Below are positions 24,794 through 33,504 of a stretch of 64,000 nt of DNA, one piece after another. A program made the position numbers and the translations under genes. The stretch spans positions 1 to 64,000 of the forward strand of contig NZ_QFRU01000011.1 of assembly GCF_003184905.1 (NCBI RefSeq), read 5' to 3'. This stretch comes from Bacillus sp. CGMCC 1.16541 (GTDB taxonomy: Bacteria; Bacillota; Bacilli; Bacillales; Bacillaceae_H). Under the pieces are notes generated by a model, which was given only the letters and a program-made list of their open reading frames with translations, was not told the origin of the DNA and made no database searches. Within the stretch, counting starts at the first letter, position 1; each line of letters begins with the position of its first letter.

Positions 24794-26713
24794 ATGGAAG
24801 CAAAAGTTTCAATAAAAAGTCGAGATAAAGAGGAAGGTCAATCTCCATTTCTTTCCTCTCTTACGACACACGGTGAATTAATCGCCGCACTTACAAGTGG
24901 AGTACTTATTTTAATTGCTTGGCTATTATCAAAAGCAGATCAAGGAACGTTATCTGTTACATTCTTTGTATTAGCTTATGTAATTGGTGGATTCGCCAAA
25001 GCGAAAGAAGGTATTGAAGAAACGATCGAAAACAAAGAATTAAACGTCGAGATGCTCATGATTTTTGCAGCCATTGGCGCAGCAATTATCGGTTATTGGG
25101 CAGAAGGGGCGATGTTGATCTTTATCTTCGCCTTAAGTGGTGCGCTTGAAACCTATACAATGAACAAAAGTAACCGTGAAATCACGGCCCTTATGGAACT
25201 ACAGCCACAAGAAGCAACGCGTATTACAAACGGTAACGAAGAAATCGTCTCAGTGGCTGATTTACGCATCGGAGACCGTATTCTAGTCAAACCAGGAGAG
25301 CGTGTTCCATCTGATGGAACGATCGTCTCAGGTCAAACAACGATTGACCAAGCGGCCATTACTGGTGAATCGGTGCCTGTTCTGAAAAACATCGGCATGG
25401 ACGTGTTCGCAGGAACGGTAAATATGAAAGGTGCCATTACCGTTGAAATCACAAAAACGAGTGAAGATACGTTATTCCAAAAGATCATTCAACTCGTCCA
25501 AAGTGCACAAGACGAAAAATCACCTTCGCAATTGTTTATCGAAAAATTTGAAGGGCTGTACGTTAAACTCGTCCTTACATTTGTTGCTATTATGATGGTT
25601 CTTCCTCATTACGTACTTGGCTGGAGCTGGACGGAAACATTTTACCGTGCGATGATTTTACTCGTTGTCGCCTCCCCTTGTGCGCTTGTCGCATCAATTA
25701 CACCTGCGTCACTATCAGCGATTTCAAATGGCGCGCGAAAAGGAATGCTGTTTAAAGGTGGCGTTCATCTCGAGCGACTCGCTCACTTAAAAGCAATCGC
25801 ATTTGATAAAACAGGAACACTGACAAAAGGAACACCTGAAGTTACAAACGTTGTAGTTCGTCCATCTATCAGTGAAGACGACTTTTTAATCAAAATCGGC
25901 TCAATCGAACGTCAATCAAATCACCCGCTTGCTCAAGCAATTGTACAGTACGTACGTGTTGAAAAAGGACTTCAACTCGTGCAGCCAGATTCATTAGAAG
26001 ATGTACCAGGTTGGGGCGTCATTGGTTCGGTTGGTAATGAGTCGTGGAAGATTGGAAAAGCGGATTTTGTTGGAAAAGAGCTGGTTGAAAACTTTGAGCA
26101 AAATATCGCATCCACACTTGCTGAAGAAGGAAAAACGGTCGTCTACGCAAAAGACGATGAAGGAATTGTCGGTCTTATTGCGTTAAAAGACATCGTGCGC
26201 GAAGAAGCGATTCAAGCAATTGAACAGTTAAAAGAGCTTGGTGTATATACAATCATGTTAACAGGTGACAGCGAAAAAACAGCGGAAGCCATTTCAAAAG
26301 AAACACACGTCAATGACTACATCGCAGAATGCTTGCCTGAAAACAAGGTGGAACACATTAAACAATTAAAAACAAAGTATGATACCGTTTCAATGGTGGG
26401 AGATGGCATTAATGACGCTCCTGCCCTTGCCACCTCTCACGTTGGCGTTGCGATGGGCGAAGGAACAGACGTCGCCCTTGAAACAGCCGACATCGTGTTA
26501 ATGAAAAATGATTTATCACGAATCGCAGAAGCGGTGAAACTGTCTAAACGAATGAACCGCATTGTCAAACAAAACATTATCTTTTCAATTAGTGTCATCG
26601 TGTTATTAATTTGCTCGAACTTCCTGCAAATTTTAGATATGCCGTTTGGCGTCATCGGTCATGAAGGTAGTACAATTCTTGTTATTTTAAATGGATTACG
26701 ATTACTGAAATAA
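24794..26713 (+). CDS. pfeT: P1B-4 type metal-exporting ATPase (PfeT/ZosA-like)
   Basis: A 639-residue heavy-metal P-type ATPase without an N-terminal metal-binding domain. Motifs: TGES in the actuator domain, SPC in membrane helix 4 (VVASPCALVA), DKTGTLT with D338, HP in SNHPLAQ, GDGINDAPAL, and HEGST in the last helix. SPC with HEGxT defines the P1B-4 class, which exports Fe2+ or Co2+. With the PerR box upstream, iron efflux during peroxide stress is the most probable role. ATG 24794 is selected over ATG 24788 because AAGGAG is then eight bases away. Confidence 0.88.
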   Translation: MEAKVSIKSRDKEEGQSPFLSSLTTHGELIAALTSGVLILIAWLLSKADQGTLSVTFFVLAYVIGGFAKAKEGIEETIENKELNVEMLMIFAAIGAAIIGYWAEGAMLIFIFALSGALETYTMNKSNREITALMELQPQEATRITNGNEEIVSVADLRIGDRILVKPGERVPSDGTIVSGQTTIDQAAITGESVPVLKNIGMDVFAGTVNMKGAITVEITKTSEDTLFQKIIQLVQSAQDEKSPSQLFIEKFEGLYVKLVLTFVAIMMVLPHYVLGWSWTETFYRAMILLVVASPCALVASITPASLSAISNGARKGMLFKGGVHLERLAHLKAIAFDKTGTLTKGTPEVTNVVVRPSISEDDFLIKIGSIERQSNHPLAQAIVQYVRVEKGLQLVQPDSLEDVPGWGVIGSVGNESWKIGKADFVGKELVENFEQNIASTLAEEGKTVVYAKDDEGIVGLIALKDIVREEAIQAIEQLKELGVYTIMLTGDSEKTAEAISKETHVNDYIAECLPENKVEHIKQLKTKYDTVSMVGDGINDAPALATSHVGVAMGEGTDVALETADIVLMKNDLSRIAEAVKLSKRMNRIVKQNIIFSISVIVLLICSNFLQILDMPFGVIGHEGSTILVILNGLRLLK

Positions 26714-26716
26714 GAC

Positions 26717-26750
26717 AAAGACCCCGTCCTCATGTGGCGGGGCCTTTTCG
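26717..26750 (+). terminator. Terminator of the ATPase gene
   Basis: AAAGACCCCG…CGGGGCCTTTT hairpin with T-tract directly after the stop. Confidence 0.85.
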
Positions 26751-26767
26751 TATGCAAAGCCTACGGT

Positions 26768-26875
26768 TTAGTGATAACCGTTTTGTCCGTTTTGGCTGTT
26801 GCTTGTTTTATGTTTAGGGCTACTTTTTTTATTTTGCTTTGTGTTGCTTCCATCTTTTTTCGTATGTTTTGTCAT
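26768..26875 (-). CDS. Very small basic protein, 35 residues
   Basis: On the minus strand AAGGAGGGG precedes an ATG that opens a 35-codon frame MTKHTKKDGSNTKQNK…NGQNGYH, rich in Lys, Asn, Ser and Gln. The composition resembles small spore or cold-shock type peptides, but I recognise no family. The strong ribosome site is the main support. It stands alone between the ATPase terminator and yfkH. Confidence 0.5.
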   Translation of the reverse strand: MTKHTKKDGSNTKQNKKSSPKHKTSNSQNGQNGYH

Positions 26876-26944
26876 TGTGTACCCCTCCTTCCTTGTACGC
26901 TTAGTATGTGCGCAAGAAAGAGGAAACACGTTGCCAATATGTGT

Positions 26945-27784
26945 CTACGCTTCTCGTTTGCGACGCTCATAAAACATCGCATTGATCTCGCCACCGATGA
27001 CGATGATCATTCCTGAAAGGTACAACCAAATGAGAAGCACAATAATTCCACCAAGACTTCCATATGTCGCGGTGTAGTTACTAAAATTGTTCACATAATA
27101 CGAAAATGCTAATGAAACGGCCATCCAACCAATGGTCGCGAACGCCGCACCTTTTGCGACATTACGTGCAAGTAAATGCTTATTAGGCGCAAAATAATAA
27201 AGAGCCATGAAGACAATAAATAAAATAGCGGAACTAATAATCCACCTTGACGCAGACCAAATGGCTAAAAACGTCTCCGATAATCCTAACGTTGAAAACA
27301 AATACAACCCAATCATCTGACCAAACACAGGAAGCAACAAGGCAACGACAATAATAAAAATCATCGCAAACGTTAATAAAATTGACATGCCTCTTGCGAC
27401 AATAAACGGTCGATTCTCTTCTACTTGATACGCTCGGTTAAACGCACGGACAATCGCGTTAATTCCGTTTGATGCAGACCAAATCGTCGCAATTAAACCA
27501 ATCGATAAGAGCTCGCCGTTTTGTTGACCAATAACGGTCGTTAAGTTGCTTTCAATCATGCTCATTGTCTGTTCAGGCGCAAACTCATCAATCATTTGTA
27601 AAATATCAGGAACTTGGAGAGGTAAAAAGCCAATTAGCGTAATCAAGAAAATTAAAAACGGAAACATTGATAGTAGAAAGTAATACGCGAGCTCGGCTGA
27701 CAAACTCGGGATTTCGTCTCGTTGAATACGCGCTACTAACTCTTTTCCAAACGATAAAACAGATCGTTTCTTTACATCGCCCAT
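26945..27784 (-). CDS. yfkH: YihY/BrkB family membrane protein YfkH
   Basis: A 279-residue membrane protein with six predicted helices. The family pattern appears as IPSLSAELAYYFLLSMFPFLIF at the N-terminus and GSLGGIIVLLIWLYLSGMIIVIGGEINA at the end. The family was once called ribonuclease BN; its function is unresolved. It ends the operon yfkJ-yfkI-yfkH, with spacings of 42 and 21 bases. The start is preceded by GAGAGGTG. Confidence 0.88.
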   Translation of the reverse strand: MGDVKKRSVLSFGKELVARIQRDEIPSLSAELAYYFLLSMFPFLIFLITLIGFLPLQVPDILQMIDEFAPEQTMSMIESNLTTVIGQQNGELLSIGLIATIWSASNGINAIVRAFNRAYQVEENRPFIVARGMSILLTFAMIFIIVVALLLPVFGQMIGLYLFSTLGLSETFLAIWSASRWIISSAILFIVFMALYYFAPNKHLLARNVAKGAAFATIGWMAVSLAFSYYVNNFSNYTATYGSLGGIIVLLIWLYLSGMIIVIGGEINAMFYERRKREA

Positions 27785-27805
27785 CCTTTCACCTCTCTTT
27801 TCAAG

Positions 27806-28147
27806 TTACTTCTCGTCGTCTACTTGTGCTTTTGCGGTAAACGCTTCTTTCGTATCTTGCACAATTTCCATCACTTGTGGTGTTGCTTCTTTTAGCTGCT
27901 CCACTTTGCCAGCAATAAATGCCACATCTTCTGATACTTGTTCAATCGTTGTTCGGACGTCTTCATACTTTTCTTTTAACGTTGCCGTCACCACTTGTGG
28001 GTTTTGAACGGCAAACATCGTTTTGTCTTTTAATTTCTTACTTTGTTGAATGGTATGTTCACGTGTTTCTTTATGTAACATCGAGACAGCTGCCCCAACC
28101 AATGCACCAATTAAAATCCCATCAAGTAATTTACTCTTCTTCACCAT
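27806..28147 (-). CDS. yfkI: YtxH-like protein YfkI
   Basis: A 113-residue protein with one N-terminal glycine-rich hydrophobic segment (DGILIGALVGAAVSML) followed by a long amphipathic helical region, the layout of YtxH/gas-vesicle-like stress proteins. It sits between yfkJ and yfkH as in B. subtilis. GAGAGTG precedes the ATG. Its molecular role is not known. Confidence 0.75.
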   Translation of the reverse strand: MVKKSKLLDGILIGALVGAAVSMLHKETREHTIQQSKKLKDKTMFAVQNPQVVTATLKEKYEDVRTTIEQVSEDVAFIAGKVEQLKEATPQVMEIVQDTKEAFTAKAQVDDEK

Positions 28148-28189
28148 TGTTTCACTCTCCTATTTGTTCATTTCCTTTATTTTCTTTTC

Positions 28190-28663
28190 TTAAACATCTA
28201 GTTTTTCGCTTACAATGTGATCAAGTAATCGACGACACCCTTCTGTTACAAGGTCATAAACTTCATCAAAGTTACCTGTAAAGTACGGATCTGGTACATC
28301 TTCTACTTTCGCTTCTGGAACAAAATCTAACAAACGACCGATGTAGCCTGTTTTGTTGAATCCAGCAAGTCGACGTACATTGCCGATATTCTCTGCATCC
28401 ATCCCGATAATGTAATCAAACGAAGATAAGTCTTTCTCAACTACTTGTCTTGCTTTCATTCCTTCAAACGAAATGCTGTTTTTCGTTAAAATGTTTCGCG
28501 TTCCTTCATGAGGCGGGTGACCGATGTGCCAGTCGCCTGTTCCGGCAGAATCGACTTGAATTTTATGTGAGAGCCCTCTCTTTTCGACTAAATCCCGAAA
28601 TACCGCTTCGGCCATTGGAGAACGACAAATATTCCCTAGGCACACAAATAATACGTTAATCAT
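28190..28663 (-). CDS. yfkJ: Low-molecular-weight protein tyrosine phosphatase YfkJ
   Basis: A 157-residue LMW-PTP. The phosphate loop C8-LGNIC-R14-S and the acid loop DPYFTG near residue 126 are intact, so catalysis by cysteine phosphointermediate is expected. It removes phosphate from tyrosine in cytoplasmic proteins; a stress-resistance role is reported for B. subtilis YfkJ. It is the first gene of the yfkJ-yfkI-yfkH operon; AAAGGAG precedes the start. It is divergent from yfkK. Confidence 0.92.
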   Translation of the reverse strand: MINVLFVCLGNICRSPMAEAVFRDLVEKRGLSHKIQVDSAGTGDWHIGHPPHEGTRNILTKNSISFEGMKARQVVEKDLSSFDYIIGMDAENIGNVRRLAGFNKTGYIGRLLDFVPEAKVEDVPDPYFTGNFDEVYDLVTEGCRRLLDHIVSEKLDV

Positions 28664-28818
28664 AGTCTCGACTCCTTTTGCTTTTTACAAACATTATACA
28701 CCATACATTCGCATGACACTCCCCTTTCACCAACAGAACAAGCTTAATTTGAAACAGCCTGTTCATTCAGTGAAAACGTGTTACAATAAGAAAAAAAGAA
28801 CGTGGAAGGATGAACAAA

Positions 28819-29040
28819 GTGGATTTATCAAAAAACACACCTGAAAACATTGAATACATGGTAAACGCGATTAGTGAAAAACTACGCATGTTAAACATGG
28901 GTGCCATTAAAGGCTCCGCGTTTGACGAAGAAACATACGAAGACTTAAAGTACCTGTACGAAATGGTCATGAAAAAAGACTCGTTCAGTCCGAGCGAAAT
29001 GCAAGCCATCGCAGAAGAACTAGGCTCTTTACGTAAATAA
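28819..29040 (+). CDS. yfkK: DUF1128 family protein YfkK
   Basis: A 73-residue helical protein matching Yfk[21 protein letters not shown] and [16 protein letters not shown] are the conserved parts. I choose GTG 28819 ([10 protein letters not shown]) since GGAAGG is then about nine bases upstream; an ATG at 28810 directly abuts the ribosome site. Function unknown. Divergent from yfkJ. Confidence 0.85.
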   Translation: MDLSKNTPENIEYMVNAISEKLRMLNMGAIKGSAFDEETYEDLKYLYEMVMKKDSFSPSEMQAIAEELGSLRK

Positions 29041-29047
29041 ATTGATC

Positions 29048-29093
29048 TAAAAAATACACCGTGACGGTAGAGCTGTCACGGTGTATTTTTTAG
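29048..29093 (+). terminator. yfkK terminator
   Basis: AAAAAATACACCGTGACGG is matched by the complementary strand of TGTCACGGTGTATTTTTT; long stem with T-tract. Confidence 0.9.
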
Positions 29094-29174
29094 ACCTTTT
29101 TGGGTGATTCGATGAAGATCTTGATAGCACGTTGTAATGTATTTTAGCAAATAGTTCGTTCCGCAACATTAGAC

Positions 29175-29310
29175 GTGATTGATTGAAGCGAAAGGTGCGA
29201 AACTCCAGCGGGAGCAGCGGGACAGGTGAGACCCCACAGGAGCTTTATGCGACGAGGAGGCTCACCGCACGCCCCGCGGAAAGCGAGCAACCTGAAGCAG
29301 AAATCAACCA
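29175..29310. repeat. Dispersed intergenic repeat, family 2 (copy 1)
   Basis: Contains CTCACCGCACGCCCCGCGG followed by AAAGCGAGCAACC and GACAGGTGAGACC. Its reverse complement matches the block at 56808-56938 over nearly the whole length. GC-rich and palindromic, it is not coding. It occupies most of the gap between yfkK and the ade riboswitch. Confidence 0.8.
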
Positions 29311-29510
29311 TTACCCTATCTTGATTGAATTTAGATAACAGAACAAAGTGCTTCTTTCCCCTCACATGTACCCGCTACATGTGAGTTTTTTTATAATAGC
29401 CTGCATATACTGTCTCTACTCTCTTACCGTTTCCTTTCATTTTCCTGCACAAAGAGGATTGACGAATGATTGGATCCCTTATAGAATAGACCGCAATACT
29501 TTTTATTTTT

Positions 29511-29633
29511 CTCGTATAATCTTGGAAATAAGGTCCAAGAGTCTCTACCAAACTACCGTAAATAGTTGGACTACGAGAGTTGAACATTTTCATACCCTCA
29601 TTTTATCTTCAGGATGTTCTACTCTTTTTAGTC
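29511..29633 (+). promoter_or_regulatory. Purine riboswitch (guanine class) with terminator platform upstream of ade
   Basis: The aptamer 29511-29577 shows P1 CTCGTA/TACGAG, the J1/2 core TATAATC, the P2-L2-P2' segment ending AAGTCT-type sequence, J2/3 CTCTACC, L3 ACCGTAAA and J3/1 GGACTACG. The specificity base before TACGAG is C, the guanine/hypoxanthine class. Downstream, GAGTTGAACAT pairs with ATGTTCTACTC (one mismatch) and is followed by five T residues: an intrinsic terminator (about 29575-29633). Binding of purine should stabilise P1 and allow termination. Confidence 0.9.
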
Positions 29634-29662
29634 CTTTATTCTAAAATAAAGGAGCGTTTCTC

Positions 29663-31390
29663 ATGAATAACACTTTTCTACAAAAACAAATTGCAAGTGC
29701 AAACAAACAAATGCCAGTTGATCTCGTCATTCAAAACGGAAAAATCATCGATGTTTTTACACTCAGTATCATTGAAGGTGATATTGCCATTCATAATGGT
29801 CAAATCGTTGGAATTGGTGATTATGAAGGCATTCAAACGATTGATGCGAACGGAAAATATATTTCACCAACGTTTATTGACGGCCACGTTCACATTGAAT
29901 CTTCGATGGTTACACCAAGTGAGTTTGCGAAATTAGTTGTGCCTCGTGGTGTGACGACCGTCATCACCGATCCTCATGAAATTGCGAATGTCGCTGGTAG
30001 CAAAGGCATTCAGTTCATGCTTGATGATTCAGAAGATCTTCCGCTTGATGTATTCGTCAATTTACCATCAAGCGTACCGGCCACACCATTTGAAAACGCA
30101 GGTGCCGTTTTACGTGCTGCCGATTTAGAACCTTTCTTTTCACATCCTCGCGTTCTTGGACTAGCAGAAGTCATGGAATTTCCATCGGTTCGCGATGGCG
30201 AAAATGACATGCTTGATAAGCTGTTGATGGCGAAAAAGCGCGGTGCCGTCATTGATGGTCACGGTGCGGGGTTAGATGCAACAGGTATCAACATTTATCG
30301 AACAGCAGGCATCACAACGGATCACGAATGCATCACAGCTGACGAAGCACTCGATCGTGTGAAACGTGGCATGTACGTCCTTATTCGCGAAGGCTCTGTC
30401 GCAAAAGACTTAAAACAGCTTCTTCCTGCGGTCACAGAACGAAACGCGCGGCGCTTTTTATTTTGCACAGACGATAAGCACTTAGACGACTTATTAACAG
30501 AAGGATCTGTCGATCACAACATTCGTTTAGCGATTAAAGAAGGACTTGACCCACTGATTGCGATTCAAATGGCTTCGTTAAATGCAGCCGAGTGCTACCA
30601 ACTAAACGGAAAAGGCGCAATTGCACCAGGGTACGATGCAGACTTGGTGTTACTAAACGATCTTCACACACTTGAAATTGACAGTGTTTATAAAAACGGA
30701 ATGCTTGTCGCTAAAAAGAATGAGTTCCTAAACGACTCCAACAAAACAACAGACTCATCATCCCTGCAGCAATCAGTTCACTTACCAGAAATTACAACGA
30801 CATCCTTTCAGTTACCGATTTCAACGGGAAAAGCGAATGTAATGGAGATCATCCCAAACAGTTTAGTAACGAACCACCTTGTCGAAGATGTTCAAACAAC
30901 AAACGGATACTTTGAGCCGTCTACCGAGCGTGATCAGCTCAAAATGGCCGTCATTGAACGCCATCACCTCACAGGAAACATTGGATTAGGCATTGTGAAA
31001 GGATTTGAGCTAAAAAGCGGTGCGATTGCGACAACGATTGCGCATGACTCTCACAACATTGTCGCAGTTGGTACAAACGATGAAGATCTAGTACTTGCGG
31101 TCCAAACGATTCAACAAATCGGCGGAGGTATTGTGCTTGTAAAAGACGGTTGCGTGCTTCATTCACTTCAACTGTCCATCGGTGGTTTAATGTCCACGCA
31201 AAACGTAAATGAAGTAAACGACACACTTACACATGTGCACGAAGCGTTACATGAGCTTGACGTGACCGAGGCATTTAATCCGTTATTAACGCTCTCGTTT
31301 TTAAGTCTACCAGTCATTCCGTCTTTAAAATTAACCGATAAAGGATTATTTAATGTTAAAACGTTTCAACATCTTAAGGTGGAAGCGTAG
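29663..31390 (+). CDS. ade: Adenine deaminase
   Basis: A 575-residue amidohydrolase. Metal-site motifs DGHVHIESSM (about 73-82), the PRGVTTVITDPHEIANV segment, DGHGAGL and TTDHECITADEA are all present. It deaminates adenine to hypoxanthine in purine salvage. Length equals B. subtilis AdeC (about 577). AAAGGAG precedes the ATG. It is controlled by a guanine-class riboswitch, whose ligands include the reaction product hypoxanthine. Confidence 0.95.
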   Translation: MNNTFLQKQIASANKQMPVDLVIQNGKIIDVFTLSIIEGDIAIHNGQIVGIGDYEGIQTIDANGKYISPTFIDGHVHIESSMVTPSEFAKLVVPRGVTTVITDPHEIANVAGSKGIQFMLDDSEDLPLDVFVNLPSSVPATPFENAGAVLRAADLEPFFSHPRVLGLAEVMEFPSVRDGENDMLDKLLMAKKRGAVIDGHGAGLDATGINIYRTAGITTDHECITADEALDRVKRGMYVLIREGSVAKDLKQLLPAVTERNARRFLFCTDDKHLDDLLTEGSVDHNIRLAIKEGLDPLIAIQMASLNAAECYQLNGKGAIAPGYDADLVLLNDLHTLEIDSVYKNGMLVAKKNEFLNDSNKTTDSSSLQQSVHLPEITTTSFQLPISTGKANVMEIIPNSLVTNHLVEDVQTTNGYFEPSTERDQLKMAVIERHHLTGNIGLGIVKGFELKSGAIATTIAHDSHNIVAVGTNDEDLVLAVQTIQQIGGGIVLVKDGCVLHSLQLSIGGLMSTQNVNEVNDTLTHVHEALHELDVTEAFNPLLTLSFLSLPVIPSLKLTDKGLFNVKTFQHLKVEA

Positions 31391-31463
31391 GCTTATTTTT
31401 TTACAGTCTATCCACGTGCCCTTATAATGAAGATGCTTATCCTTCATGAAAGCAGGTGATCAC

Positions 31464-32342
31464 ATGGATACTATTACACATACGCTGTTTGGGCTTGGTA
31501 TTTACGGAGCCATTAATAAAGAGCACATGTCCAAAAAAGAAAGACGTGTGCTCCTTTTAACCGCTGTTGGCGCAAGTCAAATCCCGGACATTGACGTCAT
31601 TTCACAACTTTGGGATACAGACGGCCGCTACCAAATGTGGCATCGGGGCATTACACATTCAATTTTCCTTACACCAATTTGGGCTATTCTGTTTTACGTC
31701 GTGAGCTGGCTTCTATTTAAATTTAAAAGCAAGACCATCTTTTTCACCGCACTCATTGCCGTCATCATTCATAACACAAGTGACGTATTTAATGCGTGGG
31801 GAACAGGTTATCTAGAGCCATTTTCAACCGCTCGCCTTACACTAGGGACAATTCCTATTGTCGACTTTGTCATTTGGTTCGTGTTTCTTGCGGCATTTCT
31901 TCTATCACGAAAGCAAAAAGAACAGCGCGTCAAAATCTACCGAGTCGGTTGGGCGCTCATCGCCCTGCATGTTTTCATTCAATCCGCTCAAGGTTATGCC
32001 CTTTATCACAAATACGACAAAGATTACGAGCAAGTGGCGCTTTCTGCTAGCTTTGTACCATGGAATTTTTCCGTCATTGCTAAATCAGGCGATCAAGTGA
32101 ACATCATTGACGAAACAATTTTCACAGAAGGCAAGATTAAAGACGTCATCAAATCAAGTGATGACGCAAACCTTGACCAATTATTTGCCGAAAACCCACG
32201 TGCCAAAACACTATACGAATGGGCACCATTTGTTGTTGTCGTTGAAGACGACAACACATTCGGTATCTATGACCCACGCTTTTACCGAAACGGACAATCT
32301 TTCTTATTTGAATACATGGAACATGGGAAGATTGATAAGTAA
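31464..32342 (+). CDS. Membrane-bound metal-dependent hydrolase, YdjM/DUF457 type
   Basis: A 292-residue protein starting MDTITHTLFGLGIYG, with the family's histidine/aspartate pattern: THT at 4-6, PDIDVIS near 44, HRGITHS near 65 and HNTSDVFNAWG near 106. About five membrane helices follow, and the last ~110 residues form a soluble domain. Members such as YfhP are thought to be membrane metal hydrolases, unproven. ATG 31464 is chosen for AGGTGAT upstream. Confidence 0.8.
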   Translation: MDTITHTLFGLGIYGAINKEHMSKKERRVLLLTAVGASQIPDIDVISQLWDTDGRYQMWHRGITHSIFLTPIWAILFYVVSWLLFKFKSKTIFFTALIAVIIHNTSDVFNAWGTGYLEPFSTARLTLGTIPIVDFVIWFVFLAAFLLSRKQKEQRVKIYRVGWALIALHVFIQSAQGYALYHKYDKDYEQVALSASFVPWNFSVIAKSGDQVNIIDETIFTEGKIKDVIKSSDDANLDQLFAENPRAKTLYEWAPFVVVVEDDNTFGIYDPRFYRNGQSFLFEYMEHGKIDK

Positions 32343-32378
32343 TAATGAAATGACAACAGGCTTAAAGAATGAGCAAAC

Positions 32379-32413
32379 AAAAACTCGGAGCAATCGATGC
32401 TTCGAGTTTTTAG
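32379..32413. terminator. Bidirectional terminator
   Basis: AAAAACTCGGAGCA and TGCTTCGAGTTTTT pair with one G-U; it reaches into the last codon of the leftward gene ending at 32410. Confidence 0.8.
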
Positions 32414-32892
32414 CTTGTTCGCTTTTTTATTGGTATAAGTAAATCAACCTTTAATTTTCCTTCCGCATCTTCCCACGGGTTATTCATCGTAAATTCTAGA
32501 TTATATCGATTGTCATCTGCTTCATACTCACTACATGGCAACCATTGTTCAAACATATATTTATAAGCGATATTCAACTTGTCAGGCTGATCATAAAAGG
32601 GATACAATACATATTTCCCGCCATCTAATGTTTTGAATCGCATAGTAGGATGACTCTCTTTTGGAAAGCCTTCAGGAATCGTAACACAAGCATCATGACG
32701 ACAATGATGACTTTCAACAACATCAGGGTTATCTAATGATAGGCCAATAAATGATTGATCAGGTGGAAAAAGTCCACGTTCGTTTGCCCAATGCAATAAT
32801 TTTCCCCAATGATCTTGTGGCTCAAAATAACTTCCTGTTCGTCTAACAAATGCTACCTCATATTTTGGTAATTCTTTAATCATTATTTTCAT
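32410..32892 (-). CDS. GyrI-like effector-binding domain protein
   Basis: A 160-residue stand-alone AraC-type effector-binding (GyrI/SHOCT-like) domain: KELPKYEVAFVRRTGSY at the start and FEQWLP…YNLEFTMNN…LKVDLLIPIKK at the end are typical. In such proteins it binds small amphipathic ligands. ATG 32892 is set by GGGAGA upstream. An in-frame extension to 33003 (about 37 residues) has no ribosome site and no helix-turn-helix. Confidence 0.8.
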   Translation of the reverse strand: MKIMIKELPKYEVAFVRRTGSYFEPQDHWGKLLHWANERGLFPPDQSFIGLSLDNPDVVESHHCRHDACVTIPEGFPKESHPTMRFKTLDGGKYVLYPFYDQPDKLNIAYKYMFEQWLPCSEYEADDNRYNLEFTMNNPWEDAEGKLKVDLLIPIKKRTS

Positions 32893-33090
32893 GTGAATCA
32901 TCTCCCATAATAGCACTGATTTCTTTATTCGCTGTTTGATAGTTAAATCCTTTTTCACGTAGCTCACCTTTTCTTCATCAGCTTTTGATTTATCACTAAA
33001 CAACTACTATTCAATAAGCTTAAATGTTTGAACTACCCTCACTTACTCATTAGCATTCCTTGAAGTAGAGGTTTTCTCGCCTATTTTAGA

Positions 33091-33131
33091 TAAAAAAATG
33101 AGTCCGGTGCAATACCGAACTCATTTTGAGA
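33091..33131 (-). terminator. Terminator of the 39-residue gene
   Basis: AATGAGT and ACTCATT with inner CGGT/ACCG form the stem; on the minus strand seven T residues follow. The rest of 32893-33273 shows no gene. Confidence 0.75.
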
Positions 33132-33273
33132 AAGCTACCTAGCGGAATAACCATATCTTACTTTTAGGGGACCTTAATTCAATTGAATAGAACTGCTTTT
33201 TCATGTACTCATTATGTTTTATTAAATCCATTATGTACTGGATTTTAAAAAAGATGATTTCATCTAGATTTGC

Positions 33274-33393
33274 TTATTTATAATGCTTAGGCCCTCTAGG
33301 CGTTCGTTTTCTTGTTTTATAATAATTATATCCTTCTTTTACAAGGATCGGAAAGACTGCCACTAAAATACGACGAATTAGTTTTCTCATCAT
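33274..33393 (-). CDS. Very small basic protein, 39 residues
   Basis: Frame MMRKLIRRILVAVFPILVKEGYNYYKTRKRTPRGPKHYK after AGAGGTG. A short hydrophobic helix is flanked by basic ends, so it is probably membrane-associated. I recognise no family. The following terminator and clear ribosome site support it. Confidence 0.5.
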   Translation of the reverse strand: MMRKLIRRILVAVFPILVKEGYNYYKTRKRTPRGPKHYK

Positions 33394-33456
33394 TCGACAC
33401 CTCTCATTACGATTTCTTATATTTACTATACCCTAAAATTCAAACAGAAAACATGT

Positions 33457-33490
33457 AAAAAGCTCACCCCAAATGGAGTGAGCTTTTCAT
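33457..33490 (-). terminator. Terminator of the CAP protein gene
   Basis: AAAAGCTCAC and GTGAGCTTTT pair around CCCAAATGGA, just after the stop. Confidence 0.85.
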
Positions 33491-33504
33491 TTAATTACCA
33501 TTCA

